DNA from: Bacillota bacterium
Lineage (GTDB): Bacteria > Bacillota > Clostridia > Oscillospirales > Ruminococcaceae
Assembly (NCBI GenBank): GCA_023457355.1
Contig: JAEWLW010000034.1
Span: 12,355-76,354, forward strand
Direction of reading: 5' to 3'
Length of the DNA stretch: 64,000 nt
Shown here: in pieces, positions 33,810 through 42,232 of the stretch
Position numbering within the stretch: the first letter of the stretch is position 1
How the letters are laid out: each line of letters opens with the position of its first letter
Position numbers and translations under genes: made by a program
The notes under the pieces: generated by a model
Databases searched by the model: none
The model's input: only the letters and a program-made list of their open reading frames with translations
What the model was told of the DNA's origin: nothing

Positions 33810-34184
33810 ATGCCTTGCAGATGTAACAGCGCCTCTGTCGCATCCGCTTCTCAAACAAGCACCGCGGCCGATACCAACACCAATAACAACAACGGCAACG
33901 GTGCGTCCGATGGATTCAGATGCGGAGGCTCAAACCAGCGTGCCCCCATGACGGCGGTTCAGGGAACCAACACCAATAACAACAATAACAACTCGGCGTC
34001 CAACAGGCACGGCCACCGCGACGGAACAAACGCCGTCGCCGGCACCAGCACCAACAACAACGGCCGTAACAGCAACTCGTTCTGGCCGGAATTTGCCGTT
34101 GTGCCCAATAACAGCGCTAACGGCAACGGCGGCAACAACAATAACAACAACTGCCGCAACTGCTGCCGCTGCTGCTGTTGTTAG
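33810..34184 (+). CDS. Asn-rich, Cys-rich low-complexity protein (candidate spore coat protein)
   Basis: 124 aa beginning MPCRCNSASVASASQ. Runs of TNTNNNN occur four times, and the C-terminus ends NCRNCCRCCCC. Ten Cys in total: two near the N-terminus (CRC), one central (FRCGG) and seven in the last eleven residues. No signal peptide. GGAG lies 10 nt before the ATG. Divergent from spoIIGA-sigE. Composition resembles Cys-crosslinked coat or exosporium proteins (inference). Confidence 0.7.
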   Translation: MPCRCNSASVASASQTSTAADTNTNNNNGNGASDGFRCGGSNQRAPMTAVQGTNTNNNNNNSASNRHGHRDGTNAVAGTSTNNNGRNSNSFWPEFAVVPNNSANGNGGNNNNNNCRNCCRCCCC

Positions 34185-34231
34185 CACAGGTTCGGCATTA
34201 CCTAGAGCATGCCCTAAGGGCCGAAAAAGGT

Positions 34232-34339
34232 GGGAAATTCACTGAGAGAGCGCTGACGCAAGGCGAAAAGTGCAGGAGTACGGGATACATTCCGGGCATT
34301 TTCAACGCGGTGACATGCGCTTTCTCAGTCGAATTTCCC
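34232..34339 (+). repeat. Dispersed palindromic repeat family 1, best-preserved copy
   Basis: 108 bp. Terminal arms GGGAAATTC-ACTGAGAGAGCGC and GCGCTTTCTCAGTC-GAATTTCCC are nearly perfect inverted repeats. The core GCAAGGCGAAAAGTGCAGGA and CATTCCGGGCATTTT matches the copies at 1610, 7994, 9341 and 38168. Starts 48 bp after the preceding stop codon. Confidence 0.85.
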
Positions 34340-34639
34340 AAAGTTGGGAAATTTAAGAAGGTTCCTGACAAGCCTTCTTATTCAGGAGACCCGCAGCGCA
34401 AGGTGCCCAACTACCGCATTTTCGGCGTCGCATCCTTCGCTGGCCGATAGCTGCAATTCAAAATATCATGATGCATACAGCTAAAAACTCCGTTGTCGTT
34501 TTTTTATTATACCGCCGTGCGCCGCTACGGGGCTTTTTGCGTTGTTTTTTGCTTTTGCGCGCGGTATAATCAAGATGTAATAACCGCAGGCTGTCAATAA
34601 AGTGGCAGGGGCTTAGCAATTCGCATAAAACAAATGCCG

Positions 34640-35005
34640 CTTATCGCGACATGGGAGAACCCCCGGCGAGGATTCTTCCCGCAAAAAAATCCGGCGGACT
34701 GTTCAGTCTGTCGATAAAGTCACTGTGTTTTAGCGATATGCACAAACTGGATGCCGCCGAAGCGGCATTAGGGAACCCCTGGCGGGGACTCCCCTCGCAA
34801 AAAAGTCCACTGGACTGTTTTTACGCCCTCTCCTGCGCTTCTTACAGAATTAGGACACTTTGGGGCGCTGCCCGGACCGCTCGCATATAGGTGCGCGCGC
34901 GGCAGTTTGGCTCCGCCAAGACCCGGCACGTTTTGAAAAAAAGCGCGACCAAAACCTTTAGTTTGTGAAACTTTTTCTTTGAAATGGATTTTGGGGACAA
35001 GCTGC
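34640..35005 (-). repeat. Repeat family 2: truncated and nearly complete tandem copies
   Basis: A short piece (about 34640-34703, GAACCCCCGGCGAGG to TCCGGCGGACTG) is followed directly by a longer copy (34704-35005). The latter runs from CAGTCTGTCGATAAAGTCAC through GGGAACCCCTGGCGGGG, the AAAAGTCCACTGGACTGTTTTT hairpin region and GCCCGGACCGCTCGCATATAG to GGACAAGCTGCGG. Same orientation as the 28255 copy. The rest of the gap (34340-34640) shows no gene. Confidence 0.75.
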
Positions 35006-35104
35006 GGTGTAATTGTAATAACCGCATACGGTTATTACACCGTCTCCATGCGCAACGGCTCGCCCCTTAACGGGGCACCGCATTGAGATGCGCAATTATA
35101 CCAC
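35006..35104. repeat. Repeat family 3, second copy
   Basis: Ends GGTGTAATTG (35006) and CAATTATACC (to 35102) are inverted repeats. Inside, TAATAACCG-CATA-CGGTTATTA (35016-35037) is a perfect 9-bp hairpin, followed by ATGCGCAACGGCTCGCCCCTT, which is inverted in the 11926 copy. Confidence 0.72.
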
Positions 35105-35156
35105 TGCGCGCTTTGCGCTTGTGATTAACATCAAAAAAAGAAAGCCGGGGGTTCTT

Positions 35157-36746
35157 ATGCTGCACTCAATACGCCTTCGTCCATTTGCGCTGGCCGTGCT
35201 GCTGGTTGTGGCCTGCGCCTGCCAAAAACCCGGTATGAGCTCTTCTCAGCCCGGGTCGGAATCTACCGCACCCACTTCGGCGGCGCTTTCGGACATGCTT
35301 TTTGCCGCCGAAACATACGAAACCTATTGCGGCGGGCTGGATTTTAACGGCACGGATTATAACGCCACCGTGGGCTTTGCTTACGGCTGGCTGGCAAAAA
35401 ACGATCTGTTGGCGCCCTTTGGCAAAACCGACGCGCAGGGCGAAACGGTCTATTCCCTGCCTCAGCCGACGGCCCAAGCGCTTTGCGACCTGTTTTTCGG
35501 GGTGGATATCGCCCCGCAGAATGAGCAATACGCGCTGGATTATTACCCGGCTTACGACACCGCCCTGCCCTACGTACTGAAAGGGCCGGGCACACTGCCG
35601 GTGCCCGAAAGCGACGGCGGCTATAACCTCACTTTTGCACGCGCGGTGCCCGGCGGTGGCACGCTACGCGGTGTGCGCTACCGCTTTGTACCCAAGATTC
35701 TGCAAGCAGAGCCGAACGAGCCGGTTAGCCGCATTTATCATCAGGGCGACACCGTCTGGCAGTTAGCCGAAGTGGAAAACCTTTCGGAGCCGGAACTGCC
35801 ACAGGCGCAGTACGAGACGGTACGCATCCAAACGGTGGAGGCGCTGCTGGACATGGCCACGGCCATCAACGCCGGCGACAGGGCGGCGCAGCAAAAGCGC
35901 TACCTGCTGGAAGCCGACCTCGACTTAGCAGAGGTACCCTTCACGCCCATTGGGACAAACCGCCCGCTGCTGCCGGACGACATCCGCGACGACCGCCTGC
36001 CGGGCTTTAACGCCGTCTTTGACGGGCAGGGGCATGTCATCCGAAATCTAAGCCTGATGCTCACCGCGCCCGACACGCCCGACGCTCCGCTGACCGGTGG
36101 ATTTTTCTCGGTGATCGGCCCCGGCGCGACCGTGCAGAACCTCACGCTGGAAGAGGCCTCGGTACGCACACCGCTCACCGCGCTGCCGGCCGCCGCCGAA
36201 GTGGCCACTGGCCTTCTGGCAGGCCGCTGCATGGGGCAGGTTTTAGACTGCCATGTCTCGGGCAAGGTTGTGGGCAGCTATCAAACCGGCGGGTTTGCGG
36301 GCGTCATCGGGAACTATCAAAACGGTGATGAAGCCGCCTTTGCCCGCGTAAGCGGCTGCACCGCCCGGGTGAGCGCCGCAGGCGACAGCGAGCTGGGCGG
36401 CTTTGCGGGCAGCCTGCACGGCGCTATCCTCTCCGGCTGCCAGGCACAGGGCGAGGTTATCGCCGTTTCGGGCCAAATATATGGCGCACCGCGGGCCATC
36501 GGCGGTTTTTGCGGCTTTTCGGTCGCGGGGCAGGTGGCGGACTGTGAAGCGTCGGTCTATGTCAAAACTGAGCTGCCCGCGGATTGGGTCGGGGCCTTCA
36601 TGGGTTATAATCAGGGCAGCATCACCAACAGCCGCTACAATCTCGACAAGGCCCCCTACTGGGAGCCGGTGGACGTCATCTATCAAAATGCGGTCAGTGA
36701 GGTGACGGCATTTTCGGCCAATGTCAAGCCGCTTTCCCCGGCATGA
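35157..36746 (+). CDS. Lipoprotein with GLUG-type repeats
   Basis: 529 aa. Signal peptide MLHSIRLRPFALAVLLVV and lipobox VVAC, then a Ser/Pro-rich linker. The C-terminal half (about 250-500) has the RYLLEADLDLAEVPFTPIG...FDGQGHVIRNLSL pattern followed by GLUG-like beta units (GGFFSVIGPGATVQNLTL, TGGFAGVIGNYQ, LGGFAGSLHGAILSGCQ, IGGFCGFSVAGQVADCE, VGAFMGYNQGSITNSRY). Such domains occur in cell-surface adhesins. The ATG of the signal peptide is used; an upstream in-frame ATG lies in repeat family 3. SD is weak. Confidence 0.82.
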   Translation: MLHSIRLRPFALAVLLVVACACQKPGMSSSQPGSESTAPTSAALSDMLFAAETYETYCGGLDFNGTDYNATVGFAYGWLAKNDLLAPFGKTDAQGETVYSLPQPTAQALCDLFFGVDIAPQNEQYALDYYPAYDTALPYVLKGPGTLPVPESDGGYNLTFARAVPGGGTLRGVRYRFVPKILQAEPNEPVSRIYHQGDTVWQLAEVENLSEPELPQAQYETVRIQTVEALLDMATAINAGDRAAQQKRYLLEADLDLAEVPFTPIGTNRPLLPDDIRDDRLPGFNAVFDGQGHVIRNLSLMLTAPDTPDAPLTGGFFSVIGPGATVQNLTLEEASVRTPLTALPAAAEVATGLLAGRCMGQVLDCHVSGKVVGSYQTGGFAGVIGNYQNGDEAAFARVSGCTARVSAAGDSELGGFAGSLHGAILSGCQAQGEVIAVSGQIYGAPRAIGGFCGFSVAGQVADCEASVYVKTELPADWVGAFMGYNQGSITNSRYNLDKAPYWEPVDVIYQNAVSEVTAFSANVKPLSPA

Positions 36747-36811
36747 CGACCGCCCGTTCCAGAAAATTTTATCCGCGCGGTGTGCCCACCGCTTTCTGAA
36801 GGAGGATTTCC

Positions 36812-37456
36812 ATGACCAAAAAACAACGCGCCGCCGAGGCGGTGCGCCTTTTAAAAGAAGCCTACCCCGACGCCATCTGTTCGCTGGAATACGTGAAGCC
36901 GCACGAGCTTTTAATCGCGGTACGGCTTTCGGCCCAGTGTACCGATGCCCGCGTGAATATGGTTACACCCGAACTTTTTTCCAAGTATCCGACACTGGAG
37001 GCGCTGGCGGCGGCAACGCCGGAGGAAATCGGCATTGTGATCAAAAGCTGCGGGCTTTATAAGACCAAGGCGAAGGATATCGTCGCGCTGTCGCAGATGC
37101 TGCTGGAGGAATTCGGCGGCGTGGTGCCCGATTCGATTGAACAGCTCACCCGCCTGCCCGGCGTAGGTCGTAAGACGGCGAACCTCATCGTCGGGGACGT
37201 TTACCACCAACCCGCCGTCGTATGTGATACCCACTGCATCCGCATCACAAACCTGCTTGGGCTGACCACCTCCAAAGATCCGCTCAAATGTGAAAACGAG
37301 CTGCGCGCCTGCCTGCCGATGGCGGAATCCAACGACTTTTGTCACCGGCTGGTGCTGCATGGCCGCGCCGTTTGCGTTGCGCGCCGCCCGCAGTGCGCCG
37401 TCTGCACAATGGCGCCTGCCTGCCGCTTTGCACAAGTGCAAAACAAAAAGAAATAG
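36812..37456 (+). CDS. nth: Endonuclease III
   Basis: 214 aa DNA glycosylase/AP lyase for oxidised pyrimidines. Helix-hairpin-helix LPGVGRKTANLIV with catalytic Lys, and catalytic Asp in VCDTHCIRITN. The [4Fe-4S] loop Cys-x6-Cys-x2-Cys-x5-Cys lies at the C-terminus (CVARRPQCAVCTMAPAC). AAGGAGG lies about 6 nt before the ATG. Confidence 0.97.
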   Translation: MTKKQRAAEAVRLLKEAYPDAICSLEYVKPHELLIAVRLSAQCTDARVNMVTPELFSKYPTLEALAAATPEEIGIVIKSCGLYKTKAKDIVALSQMLLEEFGGVVPDSIEQLTRLPGVGRKTANLIVGDVYHQPAVVCDTHCIRITNLLGLTTSKDPLKCENELRACLPMAESNDFCHRLVLHGRAVCVARRPQCAVCTMAPACRFAQVQNKKK

Positions 37457-37536
37457 ATGCGGGATAAATGGCGAGGGCCGCCTTGCCGAAAAATGTTGCG
37501 CACACGGACACGCAACACCAAAGAAAGGTTATGCAT

Positions 37537-38154
37537 ATGAGAAAACTGATCGTCGTACTGGCGACCATACTGATAATCGTCGCGCTCGGCAGCTGTACGC
37601 CCCAAAAGCCCGCCCCGAAAGAACCGGCTTTTGGCGAAATTGCGCCCGCCAAGCTGACCGAACAGGAGGAGGAAATCACCGCTCTGCTGGCGCCTGGCCT
37701 CCAATATAGCATTTTTGATTTTAAAATCGACGGCAGTGTCAAATCCGCACAAATCAACCGCTACCGCCTTGAAAACGGGCAATGGACGTCGATCGGCAGC
37801 AGCGGGCACACGCTTGACGACACCGGCGGCCGCGTTGCCCTGATAAGCGACAGCGTTGCCGGGCAAAACCGCATCGTGCTGCAAAACGGGGGCGACAGCG
37901 TCGCCATGGTCTACGATGCGCCCGAAGGGGCTTCTTCTGAGGGGATGAGCAACGCTGTTTCTTATTTAAGCGGCGAAAAAAGCCTTATGTATGGGCAGGA
38001 AGTCCCATTGCAAGTACAAATTTTCACCAGGCAAAGCAGTTTTTCTGCTTACGACGTGGATGTGGCCTTCAGCCAGCCCGAATTATATGTGCAGCAGGGC
38101 TATGAGCAGGTGTATACCACGACGATAACCTTTAGCCAAGACACGCTGAGCTGA
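37537..38154 (+). CDS. Putative lipoprotein, function unknown
   Basis: 205 aa. Signal peptide MRKLIVVLATILIIVALGSC with lipobox LGSC (Cys20) and a short Pro/Lys linker. Then a soluble domain (YSIFDFKIDGSVKSAQINRY, LIS-DSVAGQNRIVLQNGG) without a recognised motif. ATG chosen 8 nt after AAGAAAGG; an ATG two codons earlier is too close to the SD. Confidence 0.78.
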   Translation: MRKLIVVLATILIIVALGSCTPQKPAPKEPAFGEIAPAKLTEQEEEITALLAPGLQYSIFDFKIDGSVKSAQINRYRLENGQWTSIGSSGHTLDDTGGRVALISDSVAGQNRIVLQNGGDSVAMVYDAPEGASSEGMSNAVSYLSGEKSLMYGQEVPLQVQIFTRQSSFSAYDVDVAFSQPELYVQQGYEQVYTTTITFSQDTLS

Positions 38155-38167
38155 CGGCCGACACGCC

Positions 38168-38274
38168 CGGTAAATTCCACTGAAAAAGCCGACAGGGCAT
38201 TTAAAATATCCGGGATACAGTCCGCATTCCCGCGCTTCTTGCCTTGCATCGGCACGCGTTCAGATAATTCTCCG
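38168..38274 (-). repeat. Dispersed palindromic repeat family 1, copy in opposite orientation
   Basis: Read on the minus strand, it aligns with the 34232 copy over the whole length: GAATTATCTGA, GATGCAAGGCAAGAAGCGCG, CCGGATATTTTAAATG, GGCTTTTTCAGTGGAATTTACC. Starts about 14 bp after the preceding stop codon. Confidence 0.72.
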
Positions 38275-38300
38275 TTATTTTTACTTTTAAGAACATCCTG

Positions 38301-38330
38301 ACCGCCCCTGCCAAAACCGGGGGCGGTTTT
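38301..38330 (+). terminator. Intrinsic terminator after the lipoprotein gene
   Basis: ACCGCCCC (38301-38308) pairs with GGGGCGGT (38320-38327), followed by TTTT. Confidence 0.75.
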
Positions 38331-38354
38331 GACTGCCCCTATTTACAAAAAAAG

Positions 38355-38381
38355 TTGGCACTCTCGATATTAGAGTGCCAG
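38355..38381 (+). promoter_or_regulatory. CIRCE element (HrcA operator) of hsp20
   Basis: TTGGCACTC-N9-GAGTGCCAG matches the CIRCE consensus TTAGCACTC-N9-GAGTGCTAA with one compensated change per arm and the exact 9-bp spacer. A weak promoter TTTACA (38342-38347), 18 bp, GATATT overlaps it, consistent with HrcA repression. Confidence 0.9.
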
Positions 38382-38488
38382 AATTAATAATTTATCCAAA
38401 AAATTTGCAATACTTCATAACATTCCTGCGGTATATTTAAGTTGTTCCCACAGAGAATTAAGCGTAAGAGAAAAGGAGGGTGAAACCC

Positions 38489-38563
38489 ATGAATTCGGCA
38501 CAACATACGGGTGCTTTGGGCACCCAACCGTCGATTCCGTCAATTGATAAGCAGCAACAATAA
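38489..38563 (+). CDS. 24-residue leader ORF before hsp20
   Basis: Begins ATG 8-10 nt after AAAAGGAGGG, encodes MNSAQHTGALGTQPS and ends KQQQ, with TAA 22 bp before the hsp20 start. The SD is stronger than that of most genes in the window. It may tune hsp20 translation or encode a microprotein. No family recognised. Confidence 0.5.
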   Translation: MNSAQHTGALGTQPSIPSIDKQQQ

Positions 38564-38585
38564 ATTTTGAATGGAGGAATTGCAT

Positions 38586-39023
38586 ATGTTTGATCTGATG
38601 CCTTTTGACCGTAAACGCCGCGGCATGATTTTTAACCCGTTTTCCGATTTTGACAACCTTGAAAAAGCTTTTTTCCAGCACACCGGCCTCGATGAATTTA
38701 AAACCGATATCCGCGATTTGGGTGACAGCTATCAGCTTGAAGCGGACCTGCCCGGTTTTAAAAAAGAGGATATTCGCGTCTCACTCGAGGGCGACTGCCT
38801 GACCATCGGCGCCCAGCGCAGTACCGAAAGCGAGGAAACCGATAAAAATGGCAACTTTGTCCGCCGCGAACGTTCCTATGGCGCTTTCAGCCGCTGCTTT
38901 GATGTCTCCGGCATTCAGCAGGATGCCATCAAGGCCGAGTATACCGACGGCGTGTTGAAGCTGACGCTGCCGAAAAAGTCCAGCATGCTGCCCGCGGCCC
39001 GGACCATCGCCATCGAGTCGTAA
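38586..39023 (+). CDS. hsp20: Small heat shock protein Hsp20
   Basis: 145 aa alpha-crystallin-family holdase. N-terminal arm MFDLMPFDRKRRGMIFNPFSD, crystallin core about 40-135 (YQLEADLPGFKKEDIRVSLEGDCLTIGAQR, YGAFSRCFDVSGIQQDAIKAEYTDGVLKLTLPK with the conserved GVLxLTLPK). ATG after GGAGGAA. Controlled by the upstream CIRCE element. Confidence 0.96.
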   Translation: MFDLMPFDRKRRGMIFNPFSDFDNLEKAFFQHTGLDEFKTDIRDLGDSYQLEADLPGFKKEDIRVSLEGDCLTIGAQRSTESEETDKNGNFVRRERSYGAFSRCFDVSGIQQDAIKAEYTDGVLKLTLPKKSSMLPAARTIAIES

Positions 39024-39046
39024 AGCTTCACCGCAACCTTCGTTGA

Positions 39047-39075
39047 GCACCCCTGCTGCTGCAGGGGTGCTTTGT
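39047..39075 (+). terminator. Terminator after hsp20
   Basis: 10-bp perfect stem GCACCCCTGC/GCAGGGGTGC (39047-39070) with a 4-nt loop and a TTTGTTGTT tail. Confidence 0.88.
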
Positions 39076-39096
39076 TGTTGTCGGCTTCAGCGCAAA

Positions 39097-39134
39097 TAAA
39101 AGGGCGGCCCCGTTAATCCAACGGCAGCCGCCCT
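39097..39134 (-). terminator. Terminator of the pyrophosphatase gene
   Basis: AGGGCGGC (39101-39108) pairs with GCCGCCCT (39127-39134). On the minus strand it is followed by TTTTATTTG. Confidence 0.82.
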
Positions 39135-39164
39135 GACAGCAGGTTTAATTCAATGGTTTAAATC

Positions 39165-41261
39165 TTAAAACAGGTGCAGCGCAAAACGCACAATAAGCGC
39201 CGCAAAGGAAATAGAAACGGTGGACAGCAGCTTGATCAGGATGTTAATCGAGGGGCCAGAAGTATCCTTGAAGGGATCACCGACCGTATCGCCGACAACC
39301 GCCGCTTTGTGGTTGGCGGAACCCTTGCCGCCGTGGTGACCCGCCTCGATGTACTTCTTGGCGTTATCCCATGCACCGCCCGCGTTGGACATCATGATGG
39401 CGAGGATAAAGCCGGTAACGGTAGCGCCCATCAACATGCCGGTTACGCCGTCGACGCCAAGCAGCAGGCCGACAGCGATCGGCGCAACAATAGCCATCAC
39501 CGACGGTGCCATAATCTCCTGCTGTGCGCTCTTAGTGCACAGGTCGACACAGGTGTGATAATCCGGCTCGGCGGTACCTTCCATCAGGCCGGGGATGGTT
39601 TTAAACTGACGGCGAACCTCGGTGACGATACTCATGGCAGCCCTTCCGACCGATTCCATCGTCATAGCGGCAAACACAAAGGGCAGCACGCCGCCGATAA
39701 ACAGGCCAACGAGCACCGCCGGATTGGTAACGCTGAGGTTCAACACGATATTGGGGTCAATTGCCTTACACTGGTCGACATAGGCGGCGACAAGTGCCAG
39801 CGCGGTGAGCGCCGCGGAACCGATGGCAAAGCCCTTGCCAGTGGCGGCGGTGGTGTTGCCAAGCGAGTCGAGCGCGTCGGTGCGGTTGCGAACCGATTCA
39901 TCCAGGCCAGCCATCTCCGCAATGCCGCCGGCATTGTCGGCCACGGGGCCGTAAGCGTCGGTTGCCAGCGTGATACCAAGCGTCGAGAGCATGCCGACGG
40001 CTGAAAGGCCAATGCCGAACAGGCCCGCTTCAAAACTGGCGTTGCCGCCCGAAACAATAAAGCTGACAATAACAGCGATGCCCACAATAATAACCGGGAC
40101 AGCGGTGGACATCATGCCCAGTGCCAGGCCACTGATGATGATGGTGGCAGAGCCGGTCTCAGAAGAGGCCGCCAGCTTCTGGGTGGGCTTGTAGGTATCG
40201 GAGGTGTAATACTCGGTAAAATAGCCGATGGCGTTACCTGCGACCAAACCGACCATAATGGCGACAAACAGGCCCAACTGCTCGCCGTTAAAGACGTAAT
40301 CAATCAGGAAATAAGCACCGATGGCCACCAGCACGCTGGCGATGTAGGTGCCTTTGCGCAGCGACCCCAGCAGGCTTCTCTGGTCGGCATTTTCGCCGGT
40401 CTTGACAAAGAAGGTGCCAATGATTGAAGCAAAGATGCCAATAGCCGAAAGCGCCATCGGAACCGCCATGCCGTCCATACCAAAACCGGCGGCAACGGCA
40501 AGCGCACAGGCCGACAGTCGGGCACCGGCATAAGATTCGTAAAGGTCGGCGCCCATACCCGCCACGTCGCCGACATTATCACCGACGTTATCGGCAATAA
40601 CAGCGGGGTTTCTGGGGTCGTCTTCAGGGATACCGGCCTCAACCTTGCCAACAAGGTCGGCGCCGACATCAGCCGCCTTGGTGAAGATGCCGCCGCCAAC
40701 ACGGGCGAACAACGCCATCATCGAGGCGCCCATGCCAAAGGTGAGCATCAACGAGGAAATGCGGGTTGCCTGCTCTGCAACGGGCAGCCCTGCAAAAACA
40801 ACATACTTCAGGAAATAGAACCACAGGCTCATATCCAAAAGGCCCAGACCTACGACGGTAAAGCCCATGACCGATCCGGCCGAAAAGGCGACGCGAAGGC
40901 CGTGGTTAAGGCTATGGCTGGCCGCATTAGCCGTTCTGGCGTTGGCCGCAGTTGCAATTTTCATGCCAATAAAACCGGAGAGTGCCGAAAAGAAGCCACC
41001 GGTGATAAAGGCGATGGGCACCCAGATTTGCATCTGCCCCAGGAATGCCAGCACCAGCATAATCACAAAAACAACAGCGAAAAACTTTGCTACGCCGGTA
41101 TATTGACGTTTGAGATACGCATTTGCGCCCTGGCGGATAGAAGCTGAAATCTTTTTCATCAATTCGGTGCCTTCACTCTCGGCAAGCACCTTTTTAGAGC
41201 GCAGATACGCAAAAATCAGCGCCGCTGCCGCTCCAATAGGCATTAGGATGATAAGGTCCAT
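39165..41261 (-). CDS. hppA: Membrane-bound ion-translocating pyrophosphatase
   Basis: 698 aa, about 16 helices. It couples PPi hydrolysis to H+ or Na+ export. Catalytic loop FTKAADVGADLVGKVEAGIPEDDPRNPAVIADNVGDNVGDVAGMGADLYESY (in pieces: KAADVGADLVGKVE; DDPRN; DNVGDNVGD) and the C-terminal KKYIEAG...GDTVGDPFKDTSGP are intact. The GNTTAATGKGFAIGSA segment has Ala where K+-independent enzymes have Lys, so it is the K+-stimulated type. H+ versus Na+ pumping cannot be decided by eye. Consensus promoter upstream (41373-41401). Confidence 0.97.
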   Translation of the reverse strand: MDLIILMPIGAAAALIFAYLRSKKVLAESEGTELMKKISASIRQGANAYLKRQYTGVAKFFAVVFVIMLVLAFLGQMQIWVPIAFITGGFFSALSGFIGMKIATAANARTANAASHSLNHGLRVAFSAGSVMGFTVVGLGLLDMSLWFYFLKYVVFAGLPVAEQATRISSLMLTFGMGASMMALFARVGGGIFTKAADVGADLVGKVEAGIPEDDPRNPAVIADNVGDNVGDVAGMGADLYESYAGARLSACALAVAAGFGMDGMAVPMALSAIGIFASIIGTFFVKTGENADQRSLLGSLRKGTYIASVLVAIGAYFLIDYVFNGEQLGLFVAIMVGLVAGNAIGYFTEYYTSDTYKPTQKLAASSETGSATIIISGLALGMMSTAVPVIIVGIAVIVSFIVSGGNASFEAGLFGIGLSAVGMLSTLGITLATDAYGPVADNAGGIAEMAGLDESVRNRTDALDSLGNTTAATGKGFAIGSAALTALALVAAYVDQCKAIDPNIVLNLSVTNPAVLVGLFIGGVLPFVFAAMTMESVGRAAMSIVTEVRRQFKTIPGLMEGTAEPDYHTCVDLCTKSAQQEIMAPSVMAIVAPIAVGLLLGVDGVTGMLMGATVTGFILAIMMSNAGGAWDNAKKYIEAGHHGGKGSANHKAAVVGDTVGDPFKDTSGPSINILIKLLSTVSISFAALIVRFALHLF

Positions 41262-41372
41262 TTTAAATTACACTCCTTGTCATTTTCTTCCTGCTCGTTT
41301 TCCTCGTCCTTAAGACAATGCATTGTCCATGCGCAACACATTTTTAGGAATATTATATTAAAACACCAATTA

Positions 41373-41401
41373 ATTTTATTGCGTAACGCTGCAATTGTCA
41401 A
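41373..41401 (-). promoter_or_regulatory. Promoter of hppA
   Basis: Leftward TTGACA (41396-41401), 17 bp, TAAAAT (41373-41378); leader about 110 nt. Confidence 0.82.
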
Positions 41402-41509
41402 CATAATATTCATATTTCATGCGGTTTTTGCCACGTTTTTGACAAAAAAATGATGTGAAAGCCCTTTGCGTGTATTGAAAAACCGGCCAAAAAATCCCTT
41501 TTCCCTGAA

Positions 41510-42232
41510 TTATTGCCGCCCCAACAGTGCAAACAGTACCAACAGGTGCCCCGGGTAATAGAAATAAAAACCCCATTTTCGAATTGCCGCGCCTGAATCT
41601 TTGGCAGGGCCGCCCCGCATTCCATTATAGCATAAAAGCAACGGCAGGCTCAGCAAGCAAAACAGGTAAACCCACCGGCCATACAACAGGCAGCCGACGG
41701 TGAAGAGCAAAACCACTGTGGCAGTGCCCGCTTTGCCCTTTGAGGACAGCGACCAGAACATCAAAATGGTCATGACACCCAGCGCGGCATAATCGGTATA
41801 CAGCAACTGTGCCAGCAGAGCGGTTGCCAGAATGGCAAAAAGGCCGAACGCCCTTCCCCCGTGGTCCACAAGTGCAATACACACGGCGCCCAGGCAAAGC
41901 GTAAAAAAGACGTTTTGATGATGCGGATAAAATGCAACGCCGTAAAACGCGAGATCAAACGGCAGCTCAGATAAAAGGGCAAACACCGCCAGGCGCAGAA
42001 TAAAGCGTTTGCGGCTGCGGGTGTGCAGCATCCCCTGTGCCAGCAAAAACGCAAAAATGGGAAAGGCCGCGCGGCCGATGGCGCGCATCCCAAACAGGGC
42101 CGGCATTTCACGCAGTATGGCGACCCACGGAACTTGCCGTTCCCGCATGATAACTGCGCCAATGTGGTCTACCGTCATACTCAGCACAGCCAGCCCCTGC
42201 AGCGCGGTGCCCGAAAGACCCTGCCGCCGCAT
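41510..42232 (-). CDS. TraX-family membrane protein
   Basis: 240 aa, about seven hydrophobic helices. N-terminal GTALQGLAVLSMTVDHIGAVI and GRAAFPIFAFLLAQGMLHTRSRKRFILRL...ELPFDLAF match the TraX family (named for pilin acetylation, but widespread and mostly uncharacterised in Firmicutes). The ATG shares one base with the fbp stop (TGATG), so it is translationally coupled to fbp. Confidence 0.88.
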   Translation of the reverse strand: MRRQGLSGTALQGLAVLSMTVDHIGAVIMRERQVPWVAILREMPALFGMRAIGRAAFPIFAFLLAQGMLHTRSRKRFILRLAVFALLSELPFDLAFYGVAFYPHHQNVFFTLCLGAVCIALVDHGGRAFGLFAILATALLAQLLYTDYAALGVMTILMFWSLSSKGKAGTATVVLLFTVGCLLYGRWVYLFCLLSLPLLLCYNGMRGGPAKDSGAAIRKWGFYFYYPGHLLVLFALLGRQ

